Shown: in pieces, positions 53,136-62,664 of the stretch
How positions within the stretch are numbered: the first letter of the stretch is position 1
How the letters are laid out: each line of letters begins with the position of its first letter
Source: Citrobacter sp. FP75
GTDB taxonomy: Bacteria; Pseudomonadota; Gammaproteobacteria; Enterobacterales; Enterobacteriaceae
DNA: 64,000 nucleotides
Reading direction: 5' to 3'
Assembly: GCF_018342065.1 (NCBI RefSeq)
Contig: NZ_JAFDOE010000002.1
Location: 186,001-250,000 of the forward strand
Made by a program: the position numbers and the translations under genes
The notes under the pieces: generated by a model
What the model saw: only the letters and a program-made list of their open reading frames with translations
Told to the model about the DNA's origin: nothing
The model's database searches: none

Positions 53136-53744
53136 GTGAAATACAGAGTATATGCATTGCCTCTTCTGTCTGGCACTTTACTTTTTAGCGCTTCCACTCT
53201 TGCGGGTAAGGGTGAGATAACTTCAGGCGTGGACAGCATTGATATCTATTATACCGCTACTGTTTATACGCCTACCTGTCAGATGACACTCGACGGCCCT
53301 CAGATTATTGATAACGGTTCTGACAATTATACGTTGACGATCGGAGATAGCGCCGGAAAAGTGACCCTTGAGCAGGTGAGAAACGGTCAGGCAACCAGTA
53401 ATTTCAGATTAATGGCTGTGGATGACGCTAATCGGTTGTGTAGCAGAGGCGTGGAAAATATCAGTATGACCATCTCGGGTTCAACGTCAACAGATGGAAC
53501 GTTATTGCTGAATAACAGCGGCGGTTCAACTAAGGCTGGAAATATTGGCGTTGGTTTTTATCTGCGGGATGATTCGGCGAAAAAGAAAATTCGCCTGAAC
53601 ACGGAAGATGTTTATACATCGACTCTTGCCGAATTGGGATATCAGGGCGTATGGCTTACTGCCATATTGCAGGAGATCGCGTTTGGACAGGGAACACAGG
53701 GTGAATTTTCAGCGCTAGCCACCTTCACTTTTTCATTTGAATAG
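53136..53744 (+). CDS. Fimbrial minor subunit of the second operon
   Basis: A 202-residue pilin-like protein starting with GTG, behind a strong GGGAGGG and 3 bp after the usher. It has a signal peptide (VYALPLLSGTLLFSASTLAG), a Cys pair (YTPTCQMT, NRLCSRG) and a C-terminal strand (ALATFTFSFE). Confidence 0.82.
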   Translation: MKYRVYALPLLSGTLLFSASTLAGKGEITSGVDSIDIYYTATVYTPTCQMTLDGPQIIDNGSDNYTLTIGDSAGKVTLEQVRNGQATSNFRLMAVDDANRLCSRGVENISMTISGSTSTDGTLLLNNSGGSTKAGNIGVGFYLRDDSAKKKIRLNTEDVYTSTLAELGYQGVWLTAILQEIAFGQGTQGEFSALATFTFSFE

Positions 53745-53750
53745 TCAGGG

Positions 53751-54365
53751 ATGATGACGATGTCAGGATATCAACGAAAGAGATTTCTTAATGCCGCAGT
53801 CATATTGATTAGCGGTCTGATGTATATGAGTCAGGCAAGAGCGGATATCAAACTGGATATTGTCAGCACTATCACTGGAGGAACCTGCAAAGTTGGTATT
53901 AGTGATGGCGCAGTCATTGTTCTGGATACGGTGTCCCCTGCATCTCTTGATGGTGTTGGTCCAGAAGACGATGCAGCAGGCGGTAAAATGTTTTCGCTTA
54001 CCGTTGAAGCGTGTGACGTTAATGCTGTGAGTTCCGGGAGCGGGTATTTGAATATCCGATTCTCTCCGGCGGGGGGAGCCTGGGCTGGAGATACGTTTCA
54101 GGTTCTTCCTAATGAGATCCCGGTTGCGCAAAATGGGGCGGGAAATGTAGGGTTTGCCCTTTTTTCCATCAAAGATCCGGCAAATATTTTTAATGTACAG
54201 ATGGCGAATAATGGTGGCACTGCGGCTCGTTACCCTATTAACAAAACGGATTTAATCGGTAGCCGTTATCCTTTTTATGTTCGCTATCAAAAAATGAATA
54301 ATGCAATGCCTGGAACAGGCGGTATGTTGTTTAGCCAGGCAGTCGTCGAGGTTTTCTATGAGTAA
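53751..54365 (+). CDS. Fimbrial minor subunit of the second operon
   Basis: A 204-residue exported subunit with a signal peptide (FLNAAVILISGLMYMSQARA), a Cys pair (GGTCKVGI, VEACDVN) and a C-terminal strand (SQAVVEVFYE). Three ATG codons (53751, 53754, 53760) are possible starts, with TCAGGG just before the first. The stop codon lies inside the start of the adhesin gene (8-bp overlap). Confidence 0.8.
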   Translation: MMTMSGYQRKRFLNAAVILISGLMYMSQARADIKLDIVSTITGGTCKVGISDGAVIVLDTVSPASLDGVGPEDDAAGGKMFSLTVEACDVNAVSSGSGYLNIRFSPAGGAWAGDTFQVLPNEIPVAQNGAGNVGFALFSIKDPANIFNVQMANNGGTAARYPINKTDLIGSRYPFYVRYQKMNNAMPGTGGMLFSQAVVEVFYE

Positions 54366-55629
54366 ATTTTCGCTGTTCTGGCAAAGGTTATTTTTCTTAC
54401 TGTTGGTATTTTTATCCATTTCTGCCAAGGCTGAGCATAATACCTTTATTCAGCGTGGGAGTGGGGATATTGATAACCATGAGGGGACCGGATTTCTAAC
54501 CTTTCAAATATTTCGCTCATCTCCTAATGCAGATTATCTGGTTATTTTACCTCACGGTCAGGGAAGTAGCCCTACAAATGTGCCGGAACTGGCACAGGTG
54601 AATTTGAGTAATATCGTGACTAATATCTCCGTCACCTGTTCAAATGGCAGCGGCGTGGATTATGTTAAACTCCAAATGGCTGATGTTTCGTCGATGCTGA
54701 GGTTTGACAAGAAATCGCCTTACACCGGGGTAGCAGGTGAACCTCTGCTTAGCACCACTGTTCCCGGGCTGTTTGTGAGTATTGGCATGAGCGAGCCTTC
54801 CGTTGCGGGTGATACCAACTATTTTAGTGATTCGAGCACCATGCATTATTTCCCGTTCAGTGGAGGCAATGATCCCCGTCTGTGGACGTTTCGGGAAAAT
54901 CAGATGGGGTGCAAATTAATGAATCAAAGAATGGGCGATTTCAACCTAAAAGTGACGGCACGTTTTTACGTCAACAGCGATTTTAATCCCGGCCCTAATC
55001 AGCACTTTGACGGCGGAGAATATACCGCCCTTCTGTACAGTGATGATGGCAACGGAAGCGCAAGAGCAAAGTTATTATTTAATATCGCTGGTTTTCGGGT
55101 GGGCTCCCCCACCTGCGCGTTATCCTCTGTGACCTCGACAGAGTCTGCCGCCCTGACGGCCAACGACAGCACCGGCACAAATTATACGTTAGCGTTGGGT
55201 TCCTGGGCTCCCTCAGCAATCAAAAATGGATATACGCGAAAGGTGCCGTTTAAGATACGGCTAACAGGTTGTCTGGCTGTGAATCGTCTGGGCGTTGAGG
55301 TTTCGGGAGTCACCTCGCCAGATGGCAAATTGTTCGCTAATACCACAGAGACGACCCGTGGCGGTGCAGGGAATGTTGCGGTTAAATTGCGGAGCATCCG
55401 GTCCTCTACTGAATCGGATCTGTATCCTGGACGTCGGATTGAATATGTGGATAGCTTCGCCCCAGGGGCTGGAGTTATTAATATCAACACAGGGGAAATG
55501 ATTATCGGTGACAGTGCCGGGGAGTTTAATATGGACTTCAGCGCTCAGTTGGTTCAGGTCGATGTCGCTCAACCCATTGAACCAGGCACGGTAACCGGGA
55601 GAACGACGTTTTTGTTTAACTATCCCTGA
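54358..55629 (+). CDS. Fimbrial tip adhesin of the second operon
   Basis: A 423-residue exported protein, start MSKFSLFWQRLFFLLLVFLS (signal peptide ending SAKA). It overlaps the preceding gene as ATGAGTAA. An N-terminal domain of about 240 residues of unrecognised fold is followed by a pilin-like domain (SPTCALSSVTS to TTFLFNYP), the two-domain design of tip adhesins. Last gene of the operon. Confidence 0.8.
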   Translation: MSKFSLFWQRLFFLLLVFLSISAKAEHNTFIQRGSGDIDNHEGTGFLTFQIFRSSPNADYLVILPHGQGSSPTNVPELAQVNLSNIVTNISVTCSNGSGVDYVKLQMADVSSMLRFDKKSPYTGVAGEPLLSTTVPGLFVSIGMSEPSVAGDTNYFSDSSTMHYFPFSGGNDPRLWTFRENQMGCKLMNQRMGDFNLKVTARFYVNSDFNPGPNQHFDGGEYTALLYSDDGNGSARAKLLFNIAGFRVGSPTCALSSVTSTESAALTANDSTGTNYTLALGSWAPSAIKNGYTRKVPFKIRLTGCLAVNRLGVEVSGVTSPDGKLFANTTETTRGGAGNVAVKLRSIRSSTESDLYPGRRIEYVDSFAPGAGVININTGEMIIGDSAGEFNMDFSAQLVQVDVAQPIEPGTVTGRTTFLFNYP

Positions 55630-55652
55630 TGGTTTACTGTATTAACAGAGTC

Positions 55653-55680
55653 GGCAGTATCGGATTTCTCCGGTACTGCC
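55653..55680. terminator. Terminator between adhesin and LysR-type gene
   Basis: GGCAGTATCGGA pairs with TCCGGTACTGCC (one mismatch) around TTTC, followed by TTGTTTGTTGT on the plus strand. It separates the convergent fimbrial operon and regulator gene. Confidence 0.75.
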
Positions 55681-55695
55681 TTGTTTGTTGTCACA

Positions 55696-56643
55696 CTAGA
55701 TATTTTTTTCATTTTTCTGCTCGAATCTCGCGATGATCTCATTATAGATACACTTTATAGCTTTATTATTTAATGTACTTCTTCTGACCGTCATATGGAG
55801 TTGAGCTTTAGGTGCTTCATGCTGTGCGGATAACTTTTTGAGTGAGAAGGTTTCACCAAATTTATGATAAAACCATACGGGAACCAGTGAGACTAAATCG
55901 GACTGTTCGAGTATCGCTGCCATGGTAAAGATTGATGGCGTTTTAAGCCTGACGATGCGTTCGCCCATTGTAGCACGAATCGTGTTTTGCCCCTCCTTTA
56001 CCAGAGGGCTGTTGCTATTGTAGACGGCGAAATGTTCAGTCCTGAACATTTCTGGTGTTAATTGATCGGCGATCCGTGGATGATTTTTACTGCATACCCA
56101 GTAAAACGGCTCTTCAGAGATGACGGTATTAATCACGTTTGCTTCGTGAATGGGGCTTAAATCGAAAATAAAATCAACCTGATAATCAGAGAGCTCATCC
56201 GTTATGTTAAGTTCGTTTTGATCCGCCGAGCTATTAATAATAATAAAGTCGAGATTATGCTCCCTGATTATCTGCGTGATCATCGGCATGACACGGATTG
56301 AACTGTAGGGGGAGCAGCAAATATTTATTTTTGAACGGTTTGTAGCTCCCGACAGCTCCTGAAGATCGTTAAGCATGCTGACATAACGAGTGCCAATAAT
56401 TTCATGAATGTTTTTAGCCATTGCTGTTTTCAGTAATCCGTTCTTCCCTTTAATGAAGAGTGGATCAGAAAAATGATTCCTCAATTTTGTCAGCGACTGG
56501 CTTATTGCAGATGGTGTTCGATTAAGTATTTTGGCTACTACAGTCGCGTTTTCATAGGCGTAGAGTAATTCAAAAACCTCAATCAGACTAAAGTCGAAAC
56601 TCGCCAGTTTTTTTAAATGTTCTTTATATTCATCATTTTTCAT
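55696..56643 (-). CDS. LysR-type transcriptional regulator
   Basis: A 315-residue LysR-family protein. The N-terminal winged helix reads FELLYAYENATVVAKILNRT followed by PSAISQSLTKLRNHFSDPLF. The effector-binding domain follows from about residue 105 (INICCSPYSSIRVMPMITQI). It is convergent with the second fimbrial operon and may regulate it, though no divergently transcribed partner gene is present, as would be usual for this family. The ligand is unknown. Confidence 0.85.
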   Translation of the reverse strand: MKNDEYKEHLKKLASFDFSLIEVFELLYAYENATVVAKILNRTPSAISQSLTKLRNHFSDPLFIKGKNGLLKTAMAKNIHEIIGTRYVSMLNDLQELSGATNRSKINICCSPYSSIRVMPMITQIIREHNLDFIIINSSADQNELNITDELSDYQVDFIFDLSPIHEANVINTVISEEPFYWVCSKNHPRIADQLTPEMFRTEHFAVYNSNSPLVKEGQNTIRATMGERIVRLKTPSIFTMAAILEQSDLVSLVPVWFYHKFGETFSLKKLSAQHEAPKAQLHMTVRRSTLNNKAIKCIYNEIIARFEQKNEKNI

Positions 56644-57019
56644 TTTGTTTAGTTAATAGAATGTGTAATAATGGATCATTATAACACTAGCGTTGTAAGT
56701 TTGCGAGAAGAAACCATGCAAAACAAACTGTATGGTCAGGTATTAAAACAATTCTGCAAAGATGTTAACATTATATTACCCAATCCATCCGGAATAACAC
56801 GGATTTTCTGGCTGCAATCGGGATAAAGTTACGTATCTCATTGAAAAAATGGGATACGCTATATTTTTTTATGGTTTTATATTCACAGATTAGCGGGGCA
56901 ATAGTGCCTTCAAATTCAGTGTTCGCATAATATTCAGATATGTATGGCTGTTTTTATTTTTCCCCCGCCAGTAACGTCATTGCACTAAGATACCGTTACA
57001 GGGGGATCTGATCCTGGCC
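56644..57019. other. Non-coding AT-rich region upstream of the LysR-type gene
   Basis: I see no gene here. The LysR-type gene's promoter must be near 56650-56720. The rest is AT-rich spacer up to the IS3 fragment. Confidence 0.4.
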
Positions 57020-57365
57020 ACGTAATGTGGACACAGCCTTAAGCTCGGTTCTGGTTTTCAAACTGTTCCGGGCTGAAACCGCCACAGGCACTGTGACAAT
57101 GCCACCGATTGTCATCGCACTCGATATAACTACACACCGTCGTCCGCATTATTTTCCGGCTGATAAAGCGTTCACCGTGGATACATTACACTTTCAGTGA
57201 GTGAAAGAGGCTTTCCGCACGGCATTATCGTAACAGTAACCTTTTGCACTCATGCTACCGTGCAGGTTATGCCGCTTCAGTAGCGCCTGATAATCCGCTG
57301 AGCAGTACTGCCCGCCACTCATGTTATGTGGAAAGTCTTTTCATTGTCGCATAAGGGCACTAAAA
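57020..57365 (-). pseudogene. IS3-family OrfB (integrase) remnant
   Basis: The minus strand encodes [20 protein letters not shown] and [13 protein letters not shown], the conserved IS3-family catalytic region (GxQY...H...SMS..G.CYDNA). After a frameshift it continues with [18 protein letters not shown] and [12 protein letters not shown], the usual C-terminus. In-frame stops and the missing N-terminal half show it is dead. The sequence ends near CCACGTAATGTGGACA, possibly the element's terminal repeat. It lies just downstream of the ileX tRNA. Confidence 0.8.
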
Positions 57366-57433
57366 ACGGTTTGCTTAACATGGAGCTTTGATCGCTGTGA
57401 ATCACTATGTCTATCTTTCTGGAATATCCCCAG

Positions 57434-57466
57434 AAAAAAAGGACCTGCGATTGCTCGCAAGTCCTT
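57434..57466 (-). terminator. Terminator of the ileX tRNA
   Basis: On the minus strand AAGGACTTGCGA pairs with TCGCAGGTCCTT (one mismatch) around a short loop and runs into seven T residues. It lies right after the tRNA 3' end. Confidence 0.85.
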
Positions 57467-57472
57467 GATGTT

Positions 57473-57548
57473 TGGTGGCCCCTGCTGGACTTGAACCAGC
57501 GACCAAGCGATTATGAGTCGCCTGCTCTAACCACTGAGCTAAGGGGCC
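57473..57548 (-). tRNA. ileX: tRNA-Ile (anticodon CAT, lysidine-modified in the cell)
   Basis: A 76-nt tRNA including an encoded CCA. The acceptor stem is GGCCCCT/AGGGGCC, the D-arm region is GCTCAGTGGTTAGAGC, the anticodon loop is CTCATAA with anticodon CAT, and the T-arm contains GGTTCAAGTCC. The sequence matches E. coli ileX, the AUA-reading isoleucine tRNA whose C34 is changed to lysidine. A TATAAT box at 57559-57564 (minus strand), followed by a GC-rich discriminator, forms the promoter. As in E. coli it neighbours mug, but yqjH is displaced by about 43 kb. Confidence 0.95.
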
Positions 57549-57672
57549 GTGGCGGTGGATTATAAAGTAACTCCGCGTTGCAATCCAGCCATAAGCGTAC
57601 GGATGCTGTTTTTATAAACAATGTGTTTTCAGTTCGTTATACTTGTTCCCTGATGTATTGTTCGGAGTAATT

Positions 57673-58179
57673 ATGGTTAAGGACATATTGGCGCCGGAGC
57701 TGCGGGTGGTTTTTTGCGGCATCAATCCGGGGCTCTCGTCGGCGGGTACGGGGTTTCCCTTTGCGCACCCTGCCAACCGTTTCTGGAAGGTCATCCATCA
57801 GGCGGGATTTACCGATCGCCAGCTAAAACCGGAAGAGGCGCAACACCTGCTGGACTTCCGCTGTGGCGTGACTAAATTCGTCGACAGACCGACGGTACAA
57901 GCCAATGAAGTAAAGCTACAGGAGATGCGTAGCGGTGGCCGTAAGCTCGTTGAGAAGATAGAAGAGTATCAGCCTGCAGCGCTCGCAATCCTCGGGAAAC
58001 AGGCGTTTGAGCAAGGACTCGGCCAGCGTGGAGCGCAGTGGGGGAAGCAGGCGCTCACCATTGGCGCAACGCAAATTTGGGTGCTGCCGAATCCCAGTGG
58101 ATTAAGCCGCATTACGCTGGATAGGCTGGTGGAGGCGTACCGGGAAGTGAATGACGCACTGGTCATGCGCGGGATGTAA
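57673..58179 (+). CDS. mug: Mug, G:T/U mismatch-specific DNA glycosylase
   Basis: A 168-residue uracil/3,N4-ethenocytosine DNA glycosylase. The catalytic motif [20 protein letters not shown], with Asn in the active site, and the C-terminal motif [10 protein letters not shown] are intact. The start [14 protein letters not shown] with CGGAG upstream gives the E. coli length. It is convergent with rpoD. Confidence 0.95.
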   Translation: MVKDILAPELRVVFCGINPGLSSAGTGFPFAHPANRFWKVIHQAGFTDRQLKPEEAQHLLDFRCGVTKFVDRPTVQANEVKLQEMRSGGRKLVEKIEEYQPAALAILGKQAFEQGLGQRGAQWGKQALTIGATQIWVLPNPSGLSRITLDRLVEAYREVNDALVMRGM

Positions 58180-58206
58180 ATAAAAACGCCACCTTGCGGT
58201 GGCGTT
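58180..58206 (-). terminator. Terminator after rpoD
   Basis: AACGCCACC/GGTGGCGTT forms a perfect 9-bp stem between mug and rpoD. On the minus strand it is followed by a T-tract, so it ends the rpsU-dnaG-rpoD operon. Confidence 0.85.
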
Positions 58207-58225
58207 GAGGCTTTATACGGCGAGA

Positions 58226-60070
58226 TTAATCGTCGAGGAAGCTACGCAGGACTTCAGAACGGCTTGGGTGACGCAGTTTACGCAGCGCCTTCGCTTCAAT
58301 CTGACGGATACGTTCGCGGGTAACGTCGAACTGTTTACCCACTTCTTCCAGCGTGTGGTCGGTGTTCATGTCGATACCGAAACGCATACGCAGAACTTTT
58401 GCTTCACGTGCTGTCAGGCCAGCCAGAACGTCGTGCGTTGCGGCACGCAGGCTCTCGGTGGTGGCAGAGTCCAGCGGCAGCTCGAGGGTAGTATCCTCGA
58501 TGAAATCACCCAGATGCGAATCTTCATCGTCGCCGATCGGCGTTTCCATGGAGATAGGCTCTTTGGCGATCTTCAGCACTTTACGGATCTTGTCTTCCGG
58601 CATCAGCATGCGTTCAGCCAGTTCTTCCGGCGTCGGCTCACGGCCCATCTCTTGCAGCATCTGGCGGGAGATACGGTTGAGCTTGTTAATGGTCTCAATC
58701 ATATGCACCGGAATACGGATGGTGCGCGCCTGATCTGCGATCGAACGGGTGATCGCCTGACGGATCCACCAGGTTGCATAGGTGGAGAACTTGTAACCGC
58801 GACGGTATTCAAACTTATCAACCGCTTTCATCAGACCGATGTTGCCTTCCTGAATCAGATCGAGGAACTGCAGACCACGGTTGGTGTATTTCTTAGCGAT
58901 AGAGATAACCAGACGCAAGTTCGCTTCAACCATCTCTTTTTTCGCACGGCGGGCTTTCGCTTCACCGATAGACATACGACGGTTGATGTCTTTAACTTGC
59001 TCGATGGTCAAGCCTGTTTCTTCTTCAATCTGGCGCAGTTTCTGCAGGCCGCGATGGACGTCATCCGCCACGTCGTGCAGTTTTTCAGACCACGGTTTGT
59101 TCATCGCGATTGCCGCGTTGAACCAGGTTTCGCTCGTTTCGTTGCCGGTGAACAGGGTAATGAAGTTTTTCTTCGGCATTTTGCACTGCTCAACGCAGAG
59201 CTTCATGATCAGACGTTCCTGAGTACGTACGCGGTCCATCATGACGCGCATGCTGTTTACCAGGTAGTCGAACTGCTTCGGTACCAGGCGGAACTGTTTG
59301 AACACTTCAGACAGCTTCTGAATTTCTTCCTGCGCGGCAGCATGGCTGCGGCCTTTCGCTTTGATGGTATCGCGGGTCGTTTCGTACTGGGTACGTAGCT
59401 CACCGAATTTCTCACGCGCCAGCTCAGGATCGATGCTGTTGTCGTCATCGCTGCTGTCGTCGTCTTCTTCTTCATCTTCGTCTTCGTCGTCATCCATCTC
59501 TTCCTGAGAGAGTTCAGAACCGACGTGTGTCGCCGTTGGCGCCATGTCTTCTTCCGCATTCGGATCGACAAAGCCGGTGATCAGATCGGAAAGACGCGCT
59601 TCTTCAGCTTCTACGCGATCGTACTGCTCAAGCAGATAGGTGATGGCTTCCGGGTATTCGGCAACGGAGCATTGAACCTGGTTGATCCCATCTTCAATAC
59701 GTTTGGCGATGTCAATTTCGCCTTCACGGGTTAACAGTTCAACGGTACCCATTTCACGCATATACATGCGTACCGGGTCAGTTGTACGACCGATTTCGGA
59801 CTCAACGCTGGACAGAACCTGGGCAGCCGCTTCTTCCGCGTCTTCATCGGTGCTGTTGGTGTTTTCAGCAAGCAGCAGATCGTCGGCATCCGGTGCTTCT
59901 TCCATCACCTGAATACCCATGTCATTGATCATTTGGATGATGTCTTCGATTTGATCTGAATCGACGATATCTTCCGGCAGATGGTCATTGACCTCGGCAT
60001 AGGTCAGATAGCCTTGCTCCTTACCACGTTGGACAAGAAGCTTCAGCTGTGACTGCGGGTTTTGCTCCAT
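58226..60070 (-). CDS. rpoD: RNA polymerase sigma-70 factor RpoD
   Basis: A 614-residue primary sigma factor, one residue longer than E. coli RpoD. Region 1.1 begins at [20 protein letters not shown]. The non-conserved region contains an acidic run of Asp/Glu/Ser (about residues 187-212). Regions 2.1-2.4 include [20 protein letters not shown] and [20 protein letters not shown]. Region 4.2 has the [20 protein letters not shown] helix-turn-helix. The start at 60070 is fixed by homology; a 24-codon open extension is not used. Third gene of the macromolecular synthesis operon. Confidence 0.98.
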   Translation of the reverse strand: MEQNPQSQLKLLVQRGKEQGYLTYAEVNDHLPEDIVDSDQIEDIIQMINDMGIQVMEEAPDADDLLLAENTNSTDEDAEEAAAQVLSSVESEIGRTTDPVRMYMREMGTVELLTREGEIDIAKRIEDGINQVQCSVAEYPEAITYLLEQYDRVEAEEARLSDLITGFVDPNAEEDMAPTATHVGSELSQEEMDDDEDEDEEEDDDSSDDDNSIDPELAREKFGELRTQYETTRDTIKAKGRSHAAAQEEIQKLSEVFKQFRLVPKQFDYLVNSMRVMMDRVRTQERLIMKLCVEQCKMPKKNFITLFTGNETSETWFNAAIAMNKPWSEKLHDVADDVHRGLQKLRQIEEETGLTIEQVKDINRRMSIGEAKARRAKKEMVEANLRLVISIAKKYTNRGLQFLDLIQEGNIGLMKAVDKFEYRRGYKFSTYATWWIRQAITRSIADQARTIRIPVHMIETINKLNRISRQMLQEMGREPTPEELAERMLMPEDKIRKVLKIAKEPISMETPIGDDEDSHLGDFIEDTTLELPLDSATTESLRAATHDVLAGLTAREAKVLRMRFGIDMNTDHTLEEVGKQFDVTRERIRQIEAKALRKLRHPSRSEVLRSFLDD

Positions 60071-60212
60071 AAGACGGTATCCACACTTAATTCGTTTGAT
60101 TGGTGTTGGGCGGTAAAACCGCCAACGGCAAAACGAGGGCATACTTATATTTTGCCGCTGCCTCTCCGTGCGGCTGTCGGGGGCTTCCCGAACGATATTC
60201 GGCAGTTAAGCC

Positions 60213-60337
60213 GTTAAATACTTCATCCTTCACGTTGTCTCTGCGTTAGCTGCGTTCTCTCTTCCTGGTCATGTACTTATGTACACTTCCAGGCGTTCGT
60301 TCACTTGCTGTCTTGATACAACGCGAATGATTTTGTC
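60213..60337. repeat. ERIC (IRU) element between dnaG and rpoD
   Basis: The about 125 bp between dnaG and rpoD match the ERIC pattern: an outer arm (TACTTCATCCTTCACGTTGT), CTCTGCGTTAGCTGCGTTC, a central inverted repeat CCTGG..GTACTTATGTAC..CCAGG, then CACTTGCTGTCTTGATACAA and CGCGAATGATTTTG. Once transcribed it can fold into a long hairpin in the dnaG-rpoD message. Confidence 0.75.
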
Positions 60338-60354
60338 TTTGTTTTGTCTTTCTC

Positions 60355-62100
60355 TTATTTCTTCGCCAGTTCCTGGTTTAGTGTCCAGAGTTCCCGGCGT
60401 TCATCGCTGCTTAAACCGTGTGTGCGCTCACGAGCTATCAACTCTTCCTGGCGCAGTTCAAGCATCGAATCAAACATATGGTTGAGTGAGTCGGTGAAGG
60501 TTTTTTCTGCGATATCTTTATCTGCTATATCGTCCCACATCGACAGTTTTTCAAGGGTTGCAGCATCATTTGTGCCGCGATAGTGTTCTAACAGTTGTCC
60601 GGTGGTCAGACCTGGCTGAGCCAGACAAGTGTTGACCAGTTCCCTGAATAAGCCAAGTCCGGGCAGCTTATTTTGATCCAGAGCACTCAACGGCGGCACC
60701 AGTGGGGCTAGACCCGGGTTCTGCACCAGTAACCCTATAAGTATACGCATGGTCGTACGTTTTAGCTGTGGAACAGGGCGGGAAGCCCCATTTTCTGCCA
60801 GTTTTGGCATTAAACGTTCAAGCTGGCTGTCATCCAGAATGCCGAGCTTGTTTCCCAACTCCTGTCGCAGATAAATGCGCAACGTTTCGCCTGGGACCTG
60901 AGTGATCAGCGGCAATGCCAGCGTACTGAGCTGTGCGCGTCCGTCTGGGGTACTCAAATCAACCTGTGGCAGCAGGCTGTTAAACAGAAACGCGGAGAGC
61001 GGTAGGGCCTGCTCCATCCGGGTTTCAAAAGCGTCTTTCCCTTCTTTACGCACCAGCGTATCGGGATCTTCGCCGTCAGGTAAAAACATAAAGCGTAGCT
61101 GGCGTCCGTCCGTCATATACGGCAGTGCGGTTTCCAGCGCGCGCCATGCGGCATCGCGTCCGGCCCGGTCACCGTCGTAACAACAAATCACGTGGTTTGT
61201 CGCGCGGAACAACAGCTGGATGTGATCGGCAGTGGTTGACGTCCCGAGGGAGGCCACGGCGTAGTTAATGCCGTATTGCGCCAACGCCACTACATCCATA
61301 TAGCCTTCGACCACTAACAGGCGCTGTGGATCGGCGTTATCCTGCTGGGCTTCATAAAGGCCATACAACTGGCGACCTTTATGGAAAATATCGGTTTCCG
61401 GGGAGTTCAGGTACTTCGGCAGGGCATCGCCCAGCACGCGTCCACCAAAACCAATGACCCGACCGCGCTTGTCGCGGATGGGGAACATGACTCGCTCGCG
61501 GAAGCGATCGTAACTGCGTCCCTGATCGTTGGTGACCAACATACCCGCGTCGATCAGTGCCTGACGGTTCTCAGGATTGCCACCAAACCGTTTCAGGACG
61601 TTGTCCCAACCGGGGGGAGCAAAACCAATAGCAAAACGGGTGATAACGTCGCTACTTAATCCTCGCTTTTCCAGGTACTGGCGCGCAGGGGTAGCGGCGG
61701 GCTGCATCAGAGACTGTTGATAAAAAGTGTTCAGGCCATCCATCAATTGATAGAGACTTTGCCGTTGATGGCGCTCTATCTGACTTGGACCGTTGCCTGC
61801 TTCATACGGCACTTCAAGGTTGTGCATTGCGGCCAGTTCTTCGACGGTTTCCACAAACTCGAGCTTGTCGTAGTTCATGAGAAAGTCGACGGCATTGCCA
61901 TGCGCGCCACACCCAAAGCAGTGATAAAACTGTTTTTCACCGTTTACGGTGAAAGAGGGGGTTTTTTCGTTATGGAACGGACAGCACGCGTGATAATTCT
62001 TGCCCTGCTTTTTCAGCTTAACCCGCGCGTCGATGAGATCGACGATGTCGGTTCTTGCAAGCAGATCGTTGATAAATACGCGTGGGATTCTTCCGGCCAT
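60355..62100 (-). CDS. dnaG: DnaG, DNA primase
   Basis: A 581-residue primase with the N-terminal CHC2 zinc finger (CCPFHNEKTPSF and HCFGCGAHGNAVDF), the TOPRIM catalytic core (VVEGYMDVVAL and CCYDGDRAGRDAAW) and the C-terminal DnaB-binding helical domain. It makes RNA primers at the replication fork. It is the middle gene of rpsU-dnaG-rpoD, with a partial terminator upstream that keeps its level low. Confidence 0.98.
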   Translation of the reverse strand: MAGRIPRVFINDLLARTDIVDLIDARVKLKKQGKNYHACCPFHNEKTPSFTVNGEKQFYHCFGCGAHGNAVDFLMNYDKLEFVETVEELAAMHNLEVPYEAGNGPSQIERHQRQSLYQLMDGLNTFYQQSLMQPAATPARQYLEKRGLSSDVITRFAIGFAPPGWDNVLKRFGGNPENRQALIDAGMLVTNDQGRSYDRFRERVMFPIRDKRGRVIGFGGRVLGDALPKYLNSPETDIFHKGRQLYGLYEAQQDNADPQRLLVVEGYMDVVALAQYGINYAVASLGTSTTADHIQLLFRATNHVICCYDGDRAGRDAAWRALETALPYMTDGRQLRFMFLPDGEDPDTLVRKEGKDAFETRMEQALPLSAFLFNSLLPQVDLSTPDGRAQLSTLALPLITQVPGETLRIYLRQELGNKLGILDDSQLERLMPKLAENGASRPVPQLKRTTMRILIGLLVQNPGLAPLVPPLSALDQNKLPGLGLFRELVNTCLAQPGLTTGQLLEHYRGTNDAATLEKLSMWDDIADKDIAEKTFTDSLNHMFDSMLELRQEELIARERTHGLSSDERRELWTLNQELAKK

Positions 62101-62188
62101 ATGCCCCGTTATTTCTAACGACTTATAAACGAAAACAAGCCGCGCATTCCTTCCGGAAGCACGGCCTTACAACTACAACTCAGTCTGA

Positions 62189-62210
62189 ATTGAGAGCTTT
62201 GGCTCTCAAT
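62189..62210 (-). terminator. Partial terminator between rpsU and dnaG
   Basis: ATTGAGAGC/GCTCTCAAT forms a perfect 9-bp stem, followed by only a very short T-run. It sits just after rpsU, in the place of the known E. coli T1 terminator that reduces readthrough into dnaG. Confidence 0.8.
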
Positions 62211-62213
62211 AGA

Positions 62214-62468
<255 letters not shown>

Positions 62469-62664
62469 CTACGCCAGCTTATTTCAAAATGGTGCGGAAT
62501 TTTACTGCAATTGCTGCTGCTTTGTAAAGCACCGACGCGTTTTTGAAAGGGACTTTTATAAGGAAGGGGAGTATACACGAGGCTTCTTCCTTGGGCGAAC
62601 AAAGTTTTACATCAACCCGCATTCGACCTACACTGCGCGGTATTAGAGCGAGGTAAAACAAGTT

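Noticed and set aside
14578-57472. Integrative element with flanking att repeats at ileX
   Set aside because: No integrase gene and no copy of the tRNA 3' end at the left border (14570-14650) was found by eye.
58199-59398. Long open frame (399 codons) antisense to rpoD
   Set aside because: It lies wholly opposite the highly conserved rpoD gene and reflects its codon usage; its protein shows no recognisable features.
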